DNA of 64,000 nucleotides from Isosphaeraceae bacterium EP7 (GTDB taxonomy: Bacteria > Planctomycetota > Planctomycetia > Isosphaerales > Isosphaeraceae): the NCBI GenBank assembly GCA_038400315.1, contig CP151667.1, positions 1,561,174 through 1,625,173 on the forward strand, given 5' to 3'. This document shows, piece by piece, positions 8,639 to 17,305 of the stretch (the stretch's first letter is position 1; each line of letters opens with the position of its first letter). The position numbers and the translations under genes were made by a program. The notes under the pieces were generated by a model. That model was not told where the DNA came from and searched no databases. It worked only from the letters and a program-made list of their open reading frames with translations.

Positions 8639-11062
8639 ATGCTCTCCGTGAATCGATCGGGAACCTTCGGACGCGCCCTCGCGGCCTGCCTGGCCGCGAC
8701 CTGCGTGGTCGCCTGCGCCTGGGCGGAAGACGCGGAACGGCCCGCCGACCTGCTGAGCGGCAGCCCATTCGATCGGATCACGCTGGTCGACAACAGCGTC
8801 TACGACATCGAGCCGCTCGCCCCCAGGCCGCTGCCCGAATACGATCCGGCCAAGGAGAAGAAGGCCGAGGACGTGCCCGTCCGCGCCAGGAACAGGCGCA
8901 AGAACCGGCAGGCCAAGGACGAAGGCCCCGAGGAGGTGAAGGACGACGACGGGCCGCCCGGCAGCATGGTCGTCATCCATCTGCTCGAAGGCGAGATGCG
9001 CGACTACAAAGTCAAGCGCAAGAATATCAAGAAGATCGAGTATTTCGAGGACATGCTCATCGCCGAGGCCGACAGGCTGGCCCGCGATCGCGAATTCGGC
9101 AAGGCCTTCGAACGCCTCCTCGTCGTCCGCCAGCGCGATCCCGCCTGGAGCGGGCTGGAAGAGAAGGTGAACACCCTCCTTTACGAGGAAGGTGCCCAGG
9201 CCCTGATGGACAACGACCGCGACCGCGGTCTGAGGCTGCTGGGCGACCTTAGCCGACGCAAGCCCGACTACCCAGGCCTGGCCGAGCAGCTCGCCAAGGC
9301 CTACTCGTCGCGCGTTGACCAGTCGCTGCAAGTCGGCGCCTTCGCCAAGGGACGTGCCCTGATCCGCGAGCTGGACTCGATCGCCCCCGGGCACCCCGTG
9401 GTGGTCGCCTCGACCGCGAGGTTCGTCGAGCGGGCCAGGGGGGCCGCCGACTCGTCGGACAAGCTCGAAGGCTTCGCGAAGCTCGACGCCCTCACCGAGG
9501 CGGCCCGCGTCTGGCCTTCGCTGGACGGACTGACACCCCGATTCGCGGAGGCCTTCCGCGCCGCCCCCACGCTGTTCGTCGGGGTCAACGAGGTCGCGGG
9601 CGTGCCTTCCCCTTGGCCTCGTTCGCCCGCCGCGGACCGTCAGGCGCGGCTGATCTATCGTCCCTTACTTGCGCGTGACGACGATGCCTCGCGCAAGGGA
9701 GAGACGCCCGGTCAGGTCTCCTCGGGAATCGAGGTGGCCGAGCTGGGCCGTCGCCTGGAGATCCGCGTGAAGGAGGGCGTCCCCTGGTCTGATGGCAGCC
9801 GCCCGGTTTCCGCGATCGACGTGGCACGCAACCTGACCGATCGAGCGGTGGCCAGCTCGCCCGGCTATCAGGCCCGCTGGGCCGACCTCCTGGATCAGGT
9901 GGAAGTCCTCGACGAGAGACGTGTCGGCCTGCGATTCACGCGATCCGTCCTCAAGCCCGAGGCCTGGCTTCTCGACCCGGTCGGCCCTGCGCACGGCGGC
10001 CGTGAAGGACTGGTGCCGACGCAGGATCGCGGTCGGATTGCGGTCTCCGACGGCGCCTACCAGCTCGGCGAGGTCGCCTCAGATCGCACCACCTTCTTGG
10101 CGACCGGTCCCGCGCCGATCCGCCGGATCGTCGAGCTTCCTCGAGACGCGGCAAAGGCCACCGTCACGGCCCTGGTGCGCGGTGACGTCAGCCTGCTCGA
10201 ACGCGTCCCGCCCGATCGCATTGCCGAGCTTTCCGCCATGCCGGGCATCAAGATCGGCAGTTACAACCGCCCGAGCCTGCACCGGATCGCGCTGGATGGC
10301 CGCAACCCGCTGCTGCGGAACAGGACGCTGAGGCGCGCCATGTCGACGGCCATCGATCGGCGATTGCTGCTGGAAGATGTCCTGCTCAAGCACCCGGTCG
10401 ACGACGTGAACCGGCCGCTCGACGGCCCGTTCGCCAAGGGGAGCTACGCTGACGCTCCCGACGTCCCCGCGCTCGGGTACGACCCGCTCCTGGCTCGGAT
10501 GCTGGTGGCCGCCGCGCGTAAGGAGCTGAACGGCGTGGCTCTCGCCTTCGACTTCGAGTATCCGGCCAGGCCCGACGCTCGGGTTGTGGCGGCCAGGATT
10601 GCCGAGATGCTCACGCTTGCAGGCGTCGAGATCAGGCTCATCGAGCGGCCCGAGTCCGAGCTGGAATCGGCCCTCAGGGCGGGGCGGAAGTTCGACCTGG
10701 CCTATCGCGTTGGCCGGTGCGCCGAGCCTGCCTGGGACGCGGGCCCGTTCCTCTGCCCGGGCTACGACGCGGCCCCCTCGGCCGATGCGCTCGCGTCGAT
10801 CGCCAGCCCGAGGATCAGGCAGCTGCTGCTCCTGCTCGACAGGGCCCCGGAGTGGCCGACCGCCCGAGCCCTGGTCATCCAGATCGACCGCGAGGTGCGA
10901 GACGAGCTGCCGATCCTCCCGCTCTGGCAGCTCAAGGACCACTACGCCTGGCGCGACCACCTGAAGGGCCCCGCCGAGGCGGCCGACGACTTGTATCAAA
11001 ACATCGAAACCTGGGAGGTCGAGCCGTGGTTTGCACGAGACGCCGCGCCCTCCTCGCCCTGA
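8639..11062 (+). CDS. Exported TPR-like / solute-binding-protein family 5 fusion
   Basis: Predicted 807-residue exported protein. A signal peptide (RALAACLAATCVVACAWAED) is followed by a planctomycete-style segment (SVYDIEPLAPRPLPEYD), a basic linker and a helical repeat region (about 130-320; EADRLARDREFGKAFERLLVVRQRDP). Residues about 335-790 match the family 5 extracellular solute-binding fold of DppA/OppA: VPWSDGSRPVSAIDVARNL, ALDGRNPLLRNRTLRRAM, SADALASIASPRIRQLL and the C-terminal ILPLWQLKDHYAWRD. No ABC permease or ATPase gene is nearby, so it may act as an envelope receptor. Start 8639 is the ATG that leads directly into the signal peptide; the open frame upstream overlaps the previous gene. 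Confidence 0.8.
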   Translation: MLSVNRSGTFGRALAACLAATCVVACAWAEDAERPADLLSGSPFDRITLVDNSVYDIEPLAPRPLPEYDPAKEKKAEDVPVRARNRRKNRQAKDEGPEEVKDDDGPPGSMVVIHLLEGEMRDYKVKRKNIKKIEYFEDMLIAEADRLARDREFGKAFERLLVVRQRDPAWSGLEEKVNTLLYEEGAQALMDNDRDRGLRLLGDLSRRKPDYPGLAEQLAKAYSSRVDQSLQVGAFAKGRALIRELDSIAPGHPVVVASTARFVERARGAADSSDKLEGFAKLDALTEAARVWPSLDGLTPRFAEAFRAAPTLFVGVNEVAGVPSPWPRSPAADRQARLIYRPLLARDDDASRKGETPGQVSSGIEVAELGRRLEIRVKEGVPWSDGSRPVSAIDVARNLTDRAVASSPGYQARWADLLDQVEVLDERRVGLRFTRSVLKPEAWLLDPVGPAHGGREGLVPTQDRGRIAVSDGAYQLGEVASDRTTFLATGPAPIRRIVELPRDAAKATVTALVRGDVSLLERVPPDRIAELSAMPGIKIGSYNRPSLHRIALDGRNPLLRNRTLRRAMSTAIDRRLLLEDVLLKHPVDDVNRPLDGPFAKGSYADAPDVPALGYDPLLARMLVAAARKELNGVALAFDFEYPARPDARVVAARIAEMLTLAGVEIRLIERPESELESALRAGRKFDLAYRVGRCAEPAWDAGPFLCPGYDAAPSADALASIASPRIRQLLLLLDRAPEWPTARALVIQIDREVRDELPILPLWQLKDHYAWRDHLKGPAEAADDLYQNIETWEVEPWFARDAAPSSP

Positions 11063-12633
11063 TCGTCGTCGCTTCGGCCTTCGCCACCTCGCTCGCCCGC
11101 GCCGAGGACTCCAAGCCCGCGACTCCGACCGAGCGGACCCCCTACGCCATCCGCGTCTCGCTCTCGACGGCGCCCGAGGCACGCATCGACCCCAAGGGGC
11201 GTGCCGCGCTGGTGGCTTCCTGGCGTGATCTGGTCAACCGCTTCGTCGGCTCTCCCTGGAAACTGGACGTCGTCGACGGCGAGGGGGAGCTCGCGGTTTC
11301 GCTCGGCTCGATCGATCCGGCCTCGCTCTCCGAACCCGCCAAGGGGGCCGACCGCCTCTGGCTGATCCGTGTCGAGCCTTCCGGCACCGGCCTGGACGTT
11401 TCGGGCCGATCCTTCGACCCGGAGACGGCGACCCTCGGGCCGATTCACCTTCGTACCGCAATCGTCCCGGCCGAGCTGCCAAGGGCCTTGTTTCGCGTCG
11501 CCCTCGACCTGTTCGTCCCGAGCGCACGCATCGACGAATCGGCGGCCGGCGGAGTGTCGATCACCGTCCAGGGCGCGGGCCTCGCCGCGGCATCTCCCCT
11601 GGGACAGGTCGTCGCGCCCGGCACCGTGTTCAGGCCCTATCGAATCTTCCAGTCTCCCGACGGGGCGACGCTCAAGATCGACGAGATCCGCTGGAGCTAT
11701 CTGAAGGTCGATTCGCTGGCGGGCGCCGTCGCTCGCTGCTCGATCGTCAGCGGCCTGCGTGACCCGCTCACGCGGAGAGTGGCCCGCCGCAACCGCCTGA
11801 TCGCGCGAGGGGTGAAGCCCTCGGATCAGCCGACCTTGTTCCGCTTCACCACCGAACCCGACAAGGCACCCGCCGCCGGGTATGTTCTGACGGCCCGGAC
11901 CGTGCCCGACGGGGCGCCCTTCGAGGTGGGCACCACCGATCGCGACGGCCGAATCGCGCTCGGCCCGGGCGTGCGTCGCGAGTTGCTCGTCTTCCGGTTG
12001 CTCAGCGGATCGGTGGAACCGATGGTCGAGTTCCCCGCCATGCCCGGCGACGTCAGCGGCGAGCACACCATCCCGTTCGACCCCAAGACCCTGACCGTTG
12101 CCCTTGAGATCCAGCTCGACTCCCTCAAGGACGCGATCGTCGACGTCGTCGCGGTCCGGGCCCGTCTGGAATCGAGGCTCAAGGCTCGCCTGGCCGGGAG
12201 CGACTGGAACGCCGCCGACGAGTCGCTGGCCGAGTTCCGCAAGCTCACCCCCAAGGCAAGCTTCGCCGACCGCCTCGCCAAGCTCAAAGATGAGGCCGCC
12301 CGGAAGCAGGCGGCGACGAAGACCCCGATCCTCACCAAGACCGCCCAGGCCCAGGTCGCCGACGTCCAGGCGCTCATCGACCGCTACCTCGACGACGAGG
12401 CCTTCAACGCCTATGCCGAGGCCATCGCCCAGGGCCGCGCCGCGCCCGCCGAGGGCAAGGACAAATCCAAGGCCGCCAAAAAGACAGCCGGCACCGAGAT
12501 CCCCAAGGTCTTGCCCGGCGCCGCTGCCTTCGCCCAGCCCGAGTCCGTGACGGAACCGGCTGCCCCGGCCGAGGTGCCCGCTGCCCCGGCCGTCAAGAAA
12601 CCCGCGCCGGCGAAGGGAGGTGTCCCGTTCTGA
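11026..12633 (+). CDS. Secreted operon-terminal protein, function unknown
   Basis: Predicted 535-residue exported protein. It starts at GTG 11026, preceded by GGGAGG seven bases upstream, and this places a clean signal peptide (TRRRALLALIVVASAFATSLARAED) at the N-terminus. The start lies 37 bases inside the end of the previous gene, so coupling is likely. The mature part has beta-rich segments, a carboxypeptidase-regulatory-like stretch (about 275-310; FEVGTTDRDGRIALGPG), a helical region (LKDEAARKQAATK) and a Pro/Ala/Lys-rich tail. I do not recognise the family. As the last gene of the FHA/PQQ operon it probably works with those envelope proteins. Confidence 0.75.
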   Translation: MVCTRRRALLALIVVASAFATSLARAEDSKPATPTERTPYAIRVSLSTAPEARIDPKGRAALVASWRDLVNRFVGSPWKLDVVDGEGELAVSLGSIDPASLSEPAKGADRLWLIRVEPSGTGLDVSGRSFDPETATLGPIHLRTAIVPAELPRALFRVALDLFVPSARIDESAAGGVSITVQGAGLAAASPLGQVVAPGTVFRPYRIFQSPDGATLKIDEIRWSYLKVDSLAGAVARCSIVSGLRDPLTRRVARRNRLIARGVKPSDQPTLFRFTTEPDKAPAAGYVLTARTVPDGAPFEVGTTDRDGRIALGPGVRRELLVFRLLSGSVEPMVEFPAMPGDVSGEHTIPFDPKTLTVALEIQLDSLKDAIVDVVAVRARLESRLKARLAGSDWNAADESLAEFRKLTPKASFADRLAKLKDEAARKQAATKTPILTKTAQAQVADVQALIDRYLDDEAFNAYAEAIAQGRAAPAEGKDKSKAAKKTAGTEIPKVLPGAAAFAQPESVTEPAAPAEVPAAPAVKKPAPAKGGVPF

Positions 12634-12643
12634 AGCCCGAACA

Positions 12644-13207
12644 TCAAGGCTTCTGGGCGACGGTCTCGGCCGGCTCGTGGCCGACGAGGCCGAAGATCTT
12701 GGCGATCTTGGCGCCACCGGCAAACAGGCGTTGCAGCGCGGGGGTCGGCATCCGGTCGATGTAGCCGTACCAGGCGGTCACCATCCGCGTGAAGTCGAGC
12801 ATCTTCTCGAGCTGCTCGCGGGTGTATTGCTCGGCGTTTCCGCCGGCATTGGCCTCCTGGACGCAGTGCTCCAACAGCGCGATGGTCGGGTCCATCTCGC
12901 GCCGCTTGCGCTCGGCCATGATGACGTGGAACGTCTCCATCACGTCCTTGAGGGCCTCGAATCGGTCGCGGCGGTCGCCGATGATATGCACACGCCGCAC
13001 CACGCCCCAGGTGATCAACTCGCGCAGGCTCGTCGAGACGTTCGATCGGCTCACATCGAGGAGGGCGCTGATCGACTCGGCATCCAGTGCCTCCGGCGAG
13101 ACGAACAGGAGCGCGTGCACTTGCGCCATCGTCCGGTTGATGCCCCAGGCCTGGCCCATCTCTCCCCAGTGGAGCACGAACTTCTTCGCCGCCGGCGTCA
13201 ATTCCAC
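12644..13207 (-). CDS. GbsR/MarR-type transcriptional regulator
   Basis: A 187-residue winged-helix DNA-binding protein. The motif string GINRTMAQVHALLFVSPEAL, then DVSRSNVSTSLRELITWGVV and RRVHIIGDRRDRFEA, is typical of the GbsR family, which in Bacillus represses choline/glycine-betaine genes. The C-terminal half is helical and may bind an effector. Start GTG 13207 is chosen because AAAGGACGG precedes it at good spacing; the alternative TTG at 13240 would overlap an inverted repeat. The gene diverges from the DUF1549/DUF1553 operon and converges on the end of the envelope operon with a 10-base gap. The ligand is unknown. Confidence 0.85.
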   Translation of the reverse strand: MELTPAAKKFVLHWGEMGQAWGINRTMAQVHALLFVSPEALDAESISALLDVSRSNVSTSLRELITWGVVRRVHIIGDRRDRFEALKDVMETFHVIMAERKRREMDPTIALLEHCVQEANAGGNAEQYTREQLEKMLDFTRMVTAWYGYIDRMPTPALQRLFAGGAKIAKIFGLVGHEPAETVAQKP

Positions 13208-13219
13208 GTCCCACCGTCC

Positions 13220-13246
13220 TTTCGGTCGCGACAGTCCCAACCGAAA
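13220..13246. promoter_or_regulatory. Perfect inverted repeat upstream of the GbsR-type gene, candidate operator
   Basis: TTTCGGT at 13220-13226 and ACCGAAA at 13240-13246 form a perfect 7-bp dyad with half-site centres 20 bp apart, two helical turns. It lies 13 bases upstream of the regulator start and about 65 bases upstream of the divergent promoter. This position suits autoregulation and control of the neighbouring operon. Binding is inferred from position and symmetry only. Confidence 0.5.
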
Positions 13247-13310
13247 TGTTAGACCGCCGGCCGGGGCCGGTCAATGAGAGGCGGGCCGTTTCGGCCTGGA
13301 TTCGGAGGAC

Positions 13311-13339
13311 TTGCCAAAACGATGTTCACGATTTAGGAT
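13311..13339 (+). promoter_or_regulatory. Sigma70-type promoter for the DUF1549/DUF1501 operon
   Basis: TTGCCA at 13311-13316 and TAGGAT at 13334-13339 are separated by 17 bases. The predicted transcript starts near 13346, about 50 bases before the ATG at 13399, with a strong GGGGGAGGGG ribosome binding site in between. Matches to consensus are 4/6 and 5/6. Confidence 0.55.
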
Positions 13340-13398
13340 GGGACCTCACTTCGACGTTTGTCAGGGCCTTCGATCCCCCGCGGGGGAGGGGTCAGCAC

Positions 13399-15861
13399 AT
13401 GCCCAGACGATCGATGCTCGGCGGCCTCCTGCTCGGATTCTCGGCCGGCTGCGGCGGCAACATCCCGCTTCCGGATCCGCAGCCCGTCCCCAAGGCGGCC
13501 GTCAAGACGGCCGTCCAGGTTCGGGTTCCCCCCAGCCTGGTCGTCTCCCCGCCGGCTGCAACGCTTGGTCCCGATGACTCGGGCCTCCAGCTCATCGTCG
13601 TCGGATCGGATGCGAAACTGGCCGACGCGACCTGGACGGCGTCCCCCGCGGGGGTGGTCTCCGTCGACTCGGGCGGCTACGTGCGAGCGATCGGGCCCGG
13701 AGAGGCGGTGGTTGCGGTCAAGGCGGGACTCGCCACGGGGCGTGCGACGCTGAACGTGGCCGAACGGTCGGGCCGGCCCTGGAGTTTCGGCCAGGACATC
13801 GTGCCGATCCTGACCCGTGGCGGGTGCAACGCAGGCGGATGTCACGGCAAGAAGGACGGCCAGAACGGCTTCAAGCTGTCGTTCACCGGTTACGACCACG
13901 AGGCCGATTTCGTGGCTATTTGCCGCGACTCGTCCGGCCGGCGGGTCTCGCTGCTCGACCCCAAATCGAGCCTGCTGGTGACCAAGGCGACCGGCACCGT
14001 CGGCCACGCCGGCGGACTCAGGTTTACTGCGGGGAGCGACGAGGCGAAGACGCTGATGGCCTGGGTCGCCGCGGGGGCCCCGCGCGAGCTGGGCAAGCCG
14101 CACGGCCCTTTGAAGTCGCTGGCCATCGAGCCCGGTTCGATGATCCTGCCCGGCCCTGGGATCAGGCAACTCAGGGTCGAGGCTATCTACGCCGACGGCC
14201 ATCGCCGCGACGTGACCCGTCTTGCGGCGTACTCGTCGCTCGACGACTCTTCGGCGACCGTTGATGCCAACGGACGGGTCGAGCTGAAGCGAAGGGCGGA
14301 GGTCGACTTGGTCGTCAGGTATCAGGACAAGGTCGTCAGCCTCCGCGTGGGGACACCGATCAACCCCGACCTGGCGTATGACTTCAAGGCGAGACCTCGT
14401 GCGAATTTCATCGACGAGATGCTCTTCAAGCGGCTCGAATCCGTGAAGGTCCCGCCCAGCCCCGTGGCCGGCGACGTTGCGTTTCTGCGACGAGTCTCGC
14501 TCGACCTGACGGGCGAGCAACCGACGCCGGAGCAGGTCCGGCTTTACCTGGCGGACCGCGACCCGAAGAAGCGCGACAAGCTGGTCGACCGGCTGCTGGC
14601 CAGCCGCGACTTCGTTCGGTTCTGGCAACTCAAGTTCGGCGACCTGCTGGCCATCACGTCGGCACGGCTCGGGGCCGGGGCGGCGCGATACGAGACCTGG
14701 CTGGCCGAACGCCTGACGTCGAATACGCCCTATGACGCGATGGTCCGAGAGCTTCTGACAGCGACCGGAAACCCGTCCGGTTTCGAAGGGGGCGCGGCGA
14801 ATTATGCGCTCGACAGCCCCGACCCCAAGGTCCAGGCCGAGCTGGCCGCCCAGAGGTTCCTCGGTCTGCGGATCCGCTGCGCCCAGTGCCACGACCACCC
14901 GTTCGACGTCTGGACCCAGGACGATTACTACGGACTGGCCGCCGCGTTCACTAAGGTGCAGAGCGGCGGGATGGGCCGGATGACGGTCCGGATCAATCCC
15001 GAAGGGAAGCTTGACCACCCGAGGACCGGCAAGCCGGCCACGCCCCGGCAGTTGGACGGCACCCCAATCGTGGTGGCCGCCGCCGAAGATCCGCGCAAGC
15101 CGCTCGCCGCTTGGATCACCGACCCCAAGAATCCGCAGTTCGCCCGAGCTTCGGCGAATTGGGCCTGGTCGCAGTTCTTCGGCAAGGGGATCGTCGACCC
15201 GCCCGACGATCTGAGCCGATCGAATCCGCCGGTCCACCCCGAGCTGCTCGAGGCGCTTGCAGGCCACTTCATCGCGCACAAGTTCGATCTGCGCGACCTC
15301 GTCCGCACGATCGCCACGAGTGAAGCCTATGCGTTGTCGTCGGCGACCGTGGCGGGCAATGAGCACGACTCGCGGTTCTTCTCGCACCAGATGCCCCGGC
15401 CCCTCACGGCCCACCAGATGGCCGACGCCATCGCGCAGGCGACGGGCGTGCCCAATCAATTCGCCGATCAGTTGAGCGCCCGGCGCGCGATCGAGATCGT
15501 CGATCCCGCGAAGCCGAGCACAATCCTCGACGCGTTCGGCCGCTGCGGGCGGATGACCGGATGTGCGTCGGTGGCCACGCCGTCGCTGAGCTTGCGGCAG
15601 TCGCTGCTGCTCATCGGCGGCGACGTGATCGAATCGAAGGTGACGAGCCTGGGAGGCTATCTGACCCACCTGCTCGAACTGGCGCCCGAGCCCGACGAGG
15701 TGGTCGAGAACCTCTACATGCGCACCGTCTGCCGGGCCCCGACCGACCTCGAACGCGACCACTGGGCCGCCGAGCTGAAGAAGGATCCTTCGATGCGTGA
15801 GGCGGCGGAAGACCTGTTCTGGTCGCTCCTGAACTCGCGTGAGTTCGCCTTCAACCACTGA
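13399..15861 (+). CDS. Planctomycete cytochrome-c-type lipoprotein with Ig-like, DUF1549 and DUF1553 domains
   Basis: Predicted 820-residue exported protein. The leader ends in a lipobox-like FSAGC, so it may be a lipoprotein. A bacterial Ig-like (BIG2-type) domain covers about 40-115 (ATWTASPAGVVSVDSGGYVRAIGPGEAVVAV). A heme-type CNAGGCH motif with three intervening residues is at 143-149, a DUF1549 domain starts near 337 (FIDEMLFKRLE) and contains RCAQCHDHPFD at 493-503, and DUF1553 follows (WAWSQFFGKGIVDPPDDL, DLRDLVRTIATSEAY). Such proteins are abundant in planctomycetes and nearly always precede DUF1501 genes, as here. Redox or polysaccharide-linked roles have been proposed, with no assigned reaction. 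A GGGGGAGGGG site supports this start. Confidence 0.9.
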   Translation: MPRRSMLGGLLLGFSAGCGGNIPLPDPQPVPKAAVKTAVQVRVPPSLVVSPPAATLGPDDSGLQLIVVGSDAKLADATWTASPAGVVSVDSGGYVRAIGPGEAVVAVKAGLATGRATLNVAERSGRPWSFGQDIVPILTRGGCNAGGCHGKKDGQNGFKLSFTGYDHEADFVAICRDSSGRRVSLLDPKSSLLVTKATGTVGHAGGLRFTAGSDEAKTLMAWVAAGAPRELGKPHGPLKSLAIEPGSMILPGPGIRQLRVEAIYADGHRRDVTRLAAYSSLDDSSATVDANGRVELKRRAEVDLVVRYQDKVVSLRVGTPINPDLAYDFKARPRANFIDEMLFKRLESVKVPPSPVAGDVAFLRRVSLDLTGEQPTPEQVRLYLADRDPKKRDKLVDRLLASRDFVRFWQLKFGDLLAITSARLGAGAARYETWLAERLTSNTPYDAMVRELLTATGNPSGFEGGAANYALDSPDPKVQAELAAQRFLGLRIRCAQCHDHPFDVWTQDDYYGLAAAFTKVQSGGMGRMTVRINPEGKLDHPRTGKPATPRQLDGTPIVVAAAEDPRKPLAAWITDPKNPQFARASANWAWSQFFGKGIVDPPDDLSRSNPPVHPELLEALAGHFIAHKFDLRDLVRTIATSEAYALSSATVAGNEHDSRFFSHQMPRPLTAHQMADAIAQATGVPNQFADQLSARRAIEIVDPAKPSTILDAFGRCGRMTGCASVATPSLSLRQSLLLIGGDVIESKVTSLGGYLTHLLELAPEPDEVVENLYMRTVCRAPTDLERDHWAAELKKDPSMREAAEDLFWSLLNSREFAFNH

Positions 15862-15887
15862 TCTCAAGGCTCTCAGGAGGACGACCG

Positions 15888-17228
15888 ATGCCCAGCTCAG
15901 CCGCCTCTCACCTGTGCCGTGGCCCAAGTCGCCGCGATGCCTTGCGCGTCGGGATGCTGGCGGCGTTCGGGCTGGGGGTTGATGACCTGTTCCGGCTGCG
16001 CGCCCTGGCCGCGGGCCCGTCGAGCCACGTCAGTCCGATCCAGGCCAGGGCCAAGAGCTGCATCCTCGTCTGGCTTGCCGGCGGGCCGTCGCACGTCGAC
16101 ACGTTCGACCCGAAGCCAGACGCTCCGGCCGAGATCCGCGGCGAGTTCAAGGCGATTAACTCGTCGGTGCCCGGCCTTCAGTTGAGCGAAGTTTTTCCCG
16201 CGATCGCGCAGCAGATGGACATGGCGACTCTGATTCGGGGTGTTACGTCGCCCGAGGGAGATCACGATCGCGCGGCTCACCATCTCCTGACCGGGTATCG
16301 GCCGAGTCCGGCCCTGGTCTATCCGAGTTTCGGCAGCGTGACCGCGAAACTCGGTAACGACGCGAGCAGCCGGCTTCCCTCGTACGTAGCCGTGCCGGAC
16401 GCTCCGCTCTTCTCGTCGAGCGGTTATCTGACCCCTGCCTTCGACCCGTTCTCGATCAACGGCGATCCGAACAGCGCGGGGTTCCGGGTCCGTGACCTGA
16501 CGCCCCCCGACCGCCTGACGCTCGATCGACTCAAACGGAGGCGGTCGATGGTCCATCGACTGGACGGGTTCGCCGGCGAGGTCGGGCAGAGTTCCTTGAC
16601 GGTCAGCCGCGACCAGTTCAGCGAGCGGGCCTACGACCTGCTCACCTCGAACGCCGCGCAATCGGCGTTCCAGATGGACGCGGAGACCCCAGAAACCCGC
16701 GACCGCTACGGCCGGAATGCGCTGGGGCAGGGGTGCCTGCTCGCCAGGAGGCTGGTCGAGGCGGGCGTCCCGTTCGTCACGGTCAATGACCGGGGGGCGG
16801 GCCAGCTCGGCTGGGACACGCATCAGGAGAATTTCAAGCGAATCCGCGAGGACCTTGCGCCCAGGCTGGACCGCGGGGTCGGGGCTCTGCTCGCCGATCT
16901 GCGAGCCCGCGGGCTGCTCGATTCCACGCTCGTGGTGGTGATGGGGGAGTTCGGGCGGACCCCCAAGATCAACCCGATGGCGGGCCGCGACCATCACGGT
17001 CGGGCCAACTGCGCGCTGCTGGCCGGCGGCGGGATCCCGAAAGGCCTGCTGTTGGGCCGGACCGATGCCAAGGCCGATTCGCCGCTGGACAACCCGGTCA
17101 CGCCGGCCGACCTTGCCGCGGTGATTTACAGCCAGCTCGGGATCAGCCCCGACCTCCAGTTCGAGACGCCCGACGGCCGACCAATCCGACTGGTCGACGG
17201 CGGCAAGGTACCGAAGGAATTGGCCTGA
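15888..17228 (+). CDS. DUF1501 family exported protein (sulfatase-superfamily fold)
   Basis: A 446-residue protein directly following the DUF1549/DUF1553 gene (26-base gap) with AGGAGG seven bases before its ATG. The N-terminus has a twin-arginine-like signal (SRRDALRVGMLAAFGLG), so Tat export is likely. DUF1501 motifs include CILVWLAGGPSHVDTFDPKP near the N-terminus, EGDHDRAAHHLLTGYRPSP, GWDTHQENFKRIREDLAP and VVVMGEFGRTPKINPMAGRDHHGRA. The family shares the alkaline-phosphatase/sulfatase fold and its pairing with DUF1549/DUF1553 is a hallmark of planctomycete genomes. The enzymatic activity is not known. Confidence 0.92.
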   Translation: MPSSAASHLCRGPSRRDALRVGMLAAFGLGVDDLFRLRALAAGPSSHVSPIQARAKSCILVWLAGGPSHVDTFDPKPDAPAEIRGEFKAINSSVPGLQLSEVFPAIAQQMDMATLIRGVTSPEGDHDRAAHHLLTGYRPSPALVYPSFGSVTAKLGNDASSRLPSYVAVPDAPLFSSSGYLTPAFDPFSINGDPNSAGFRVRDLTPPDRLTLDRLKRRRSMVHRLDGFAGEVGQSSLTVSRDQFSERAYDLLTSNAAQSAFQMDAETPETRDRYGRNALGQGCLLARRLVEAGVPFVTVNDRGAGQLGWDTHQENFKRIREDLAPRLDRGVGALLADLRARGLLDSTLVVVMGEFGRTPKINPMAGRDHHGRANCALLAGGGIPKGLLLGRTDAKADSPLDNPVTPADLAAVIYSQLGISPDLQFETPDGRPIRLVDGGKVPKELA

Positions 17229-17305
17229 ACGACCGCGGGCGGGCCAATCCGGTTGGACGGCTCGCCCGCTGGGTTGAAGTCTGTTGGGCCTGGCGGCCGG
17301 CAGGA

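Noticed and set aside
10717-11025. Earlier start for the operon-terminal secreted protein
   Set aside because: It would place about 100 residues before the signal peptide, inside the preceding gene, without a ribosome binding site.
13333-15927. Long open frame antisense to the DUF1549/DUF1553 gene
   Set aside because: High-GC shadow: Arg/Gly/Pro-rich product, no conserved motif and no signal sequence, while the plus frame has clear domains.
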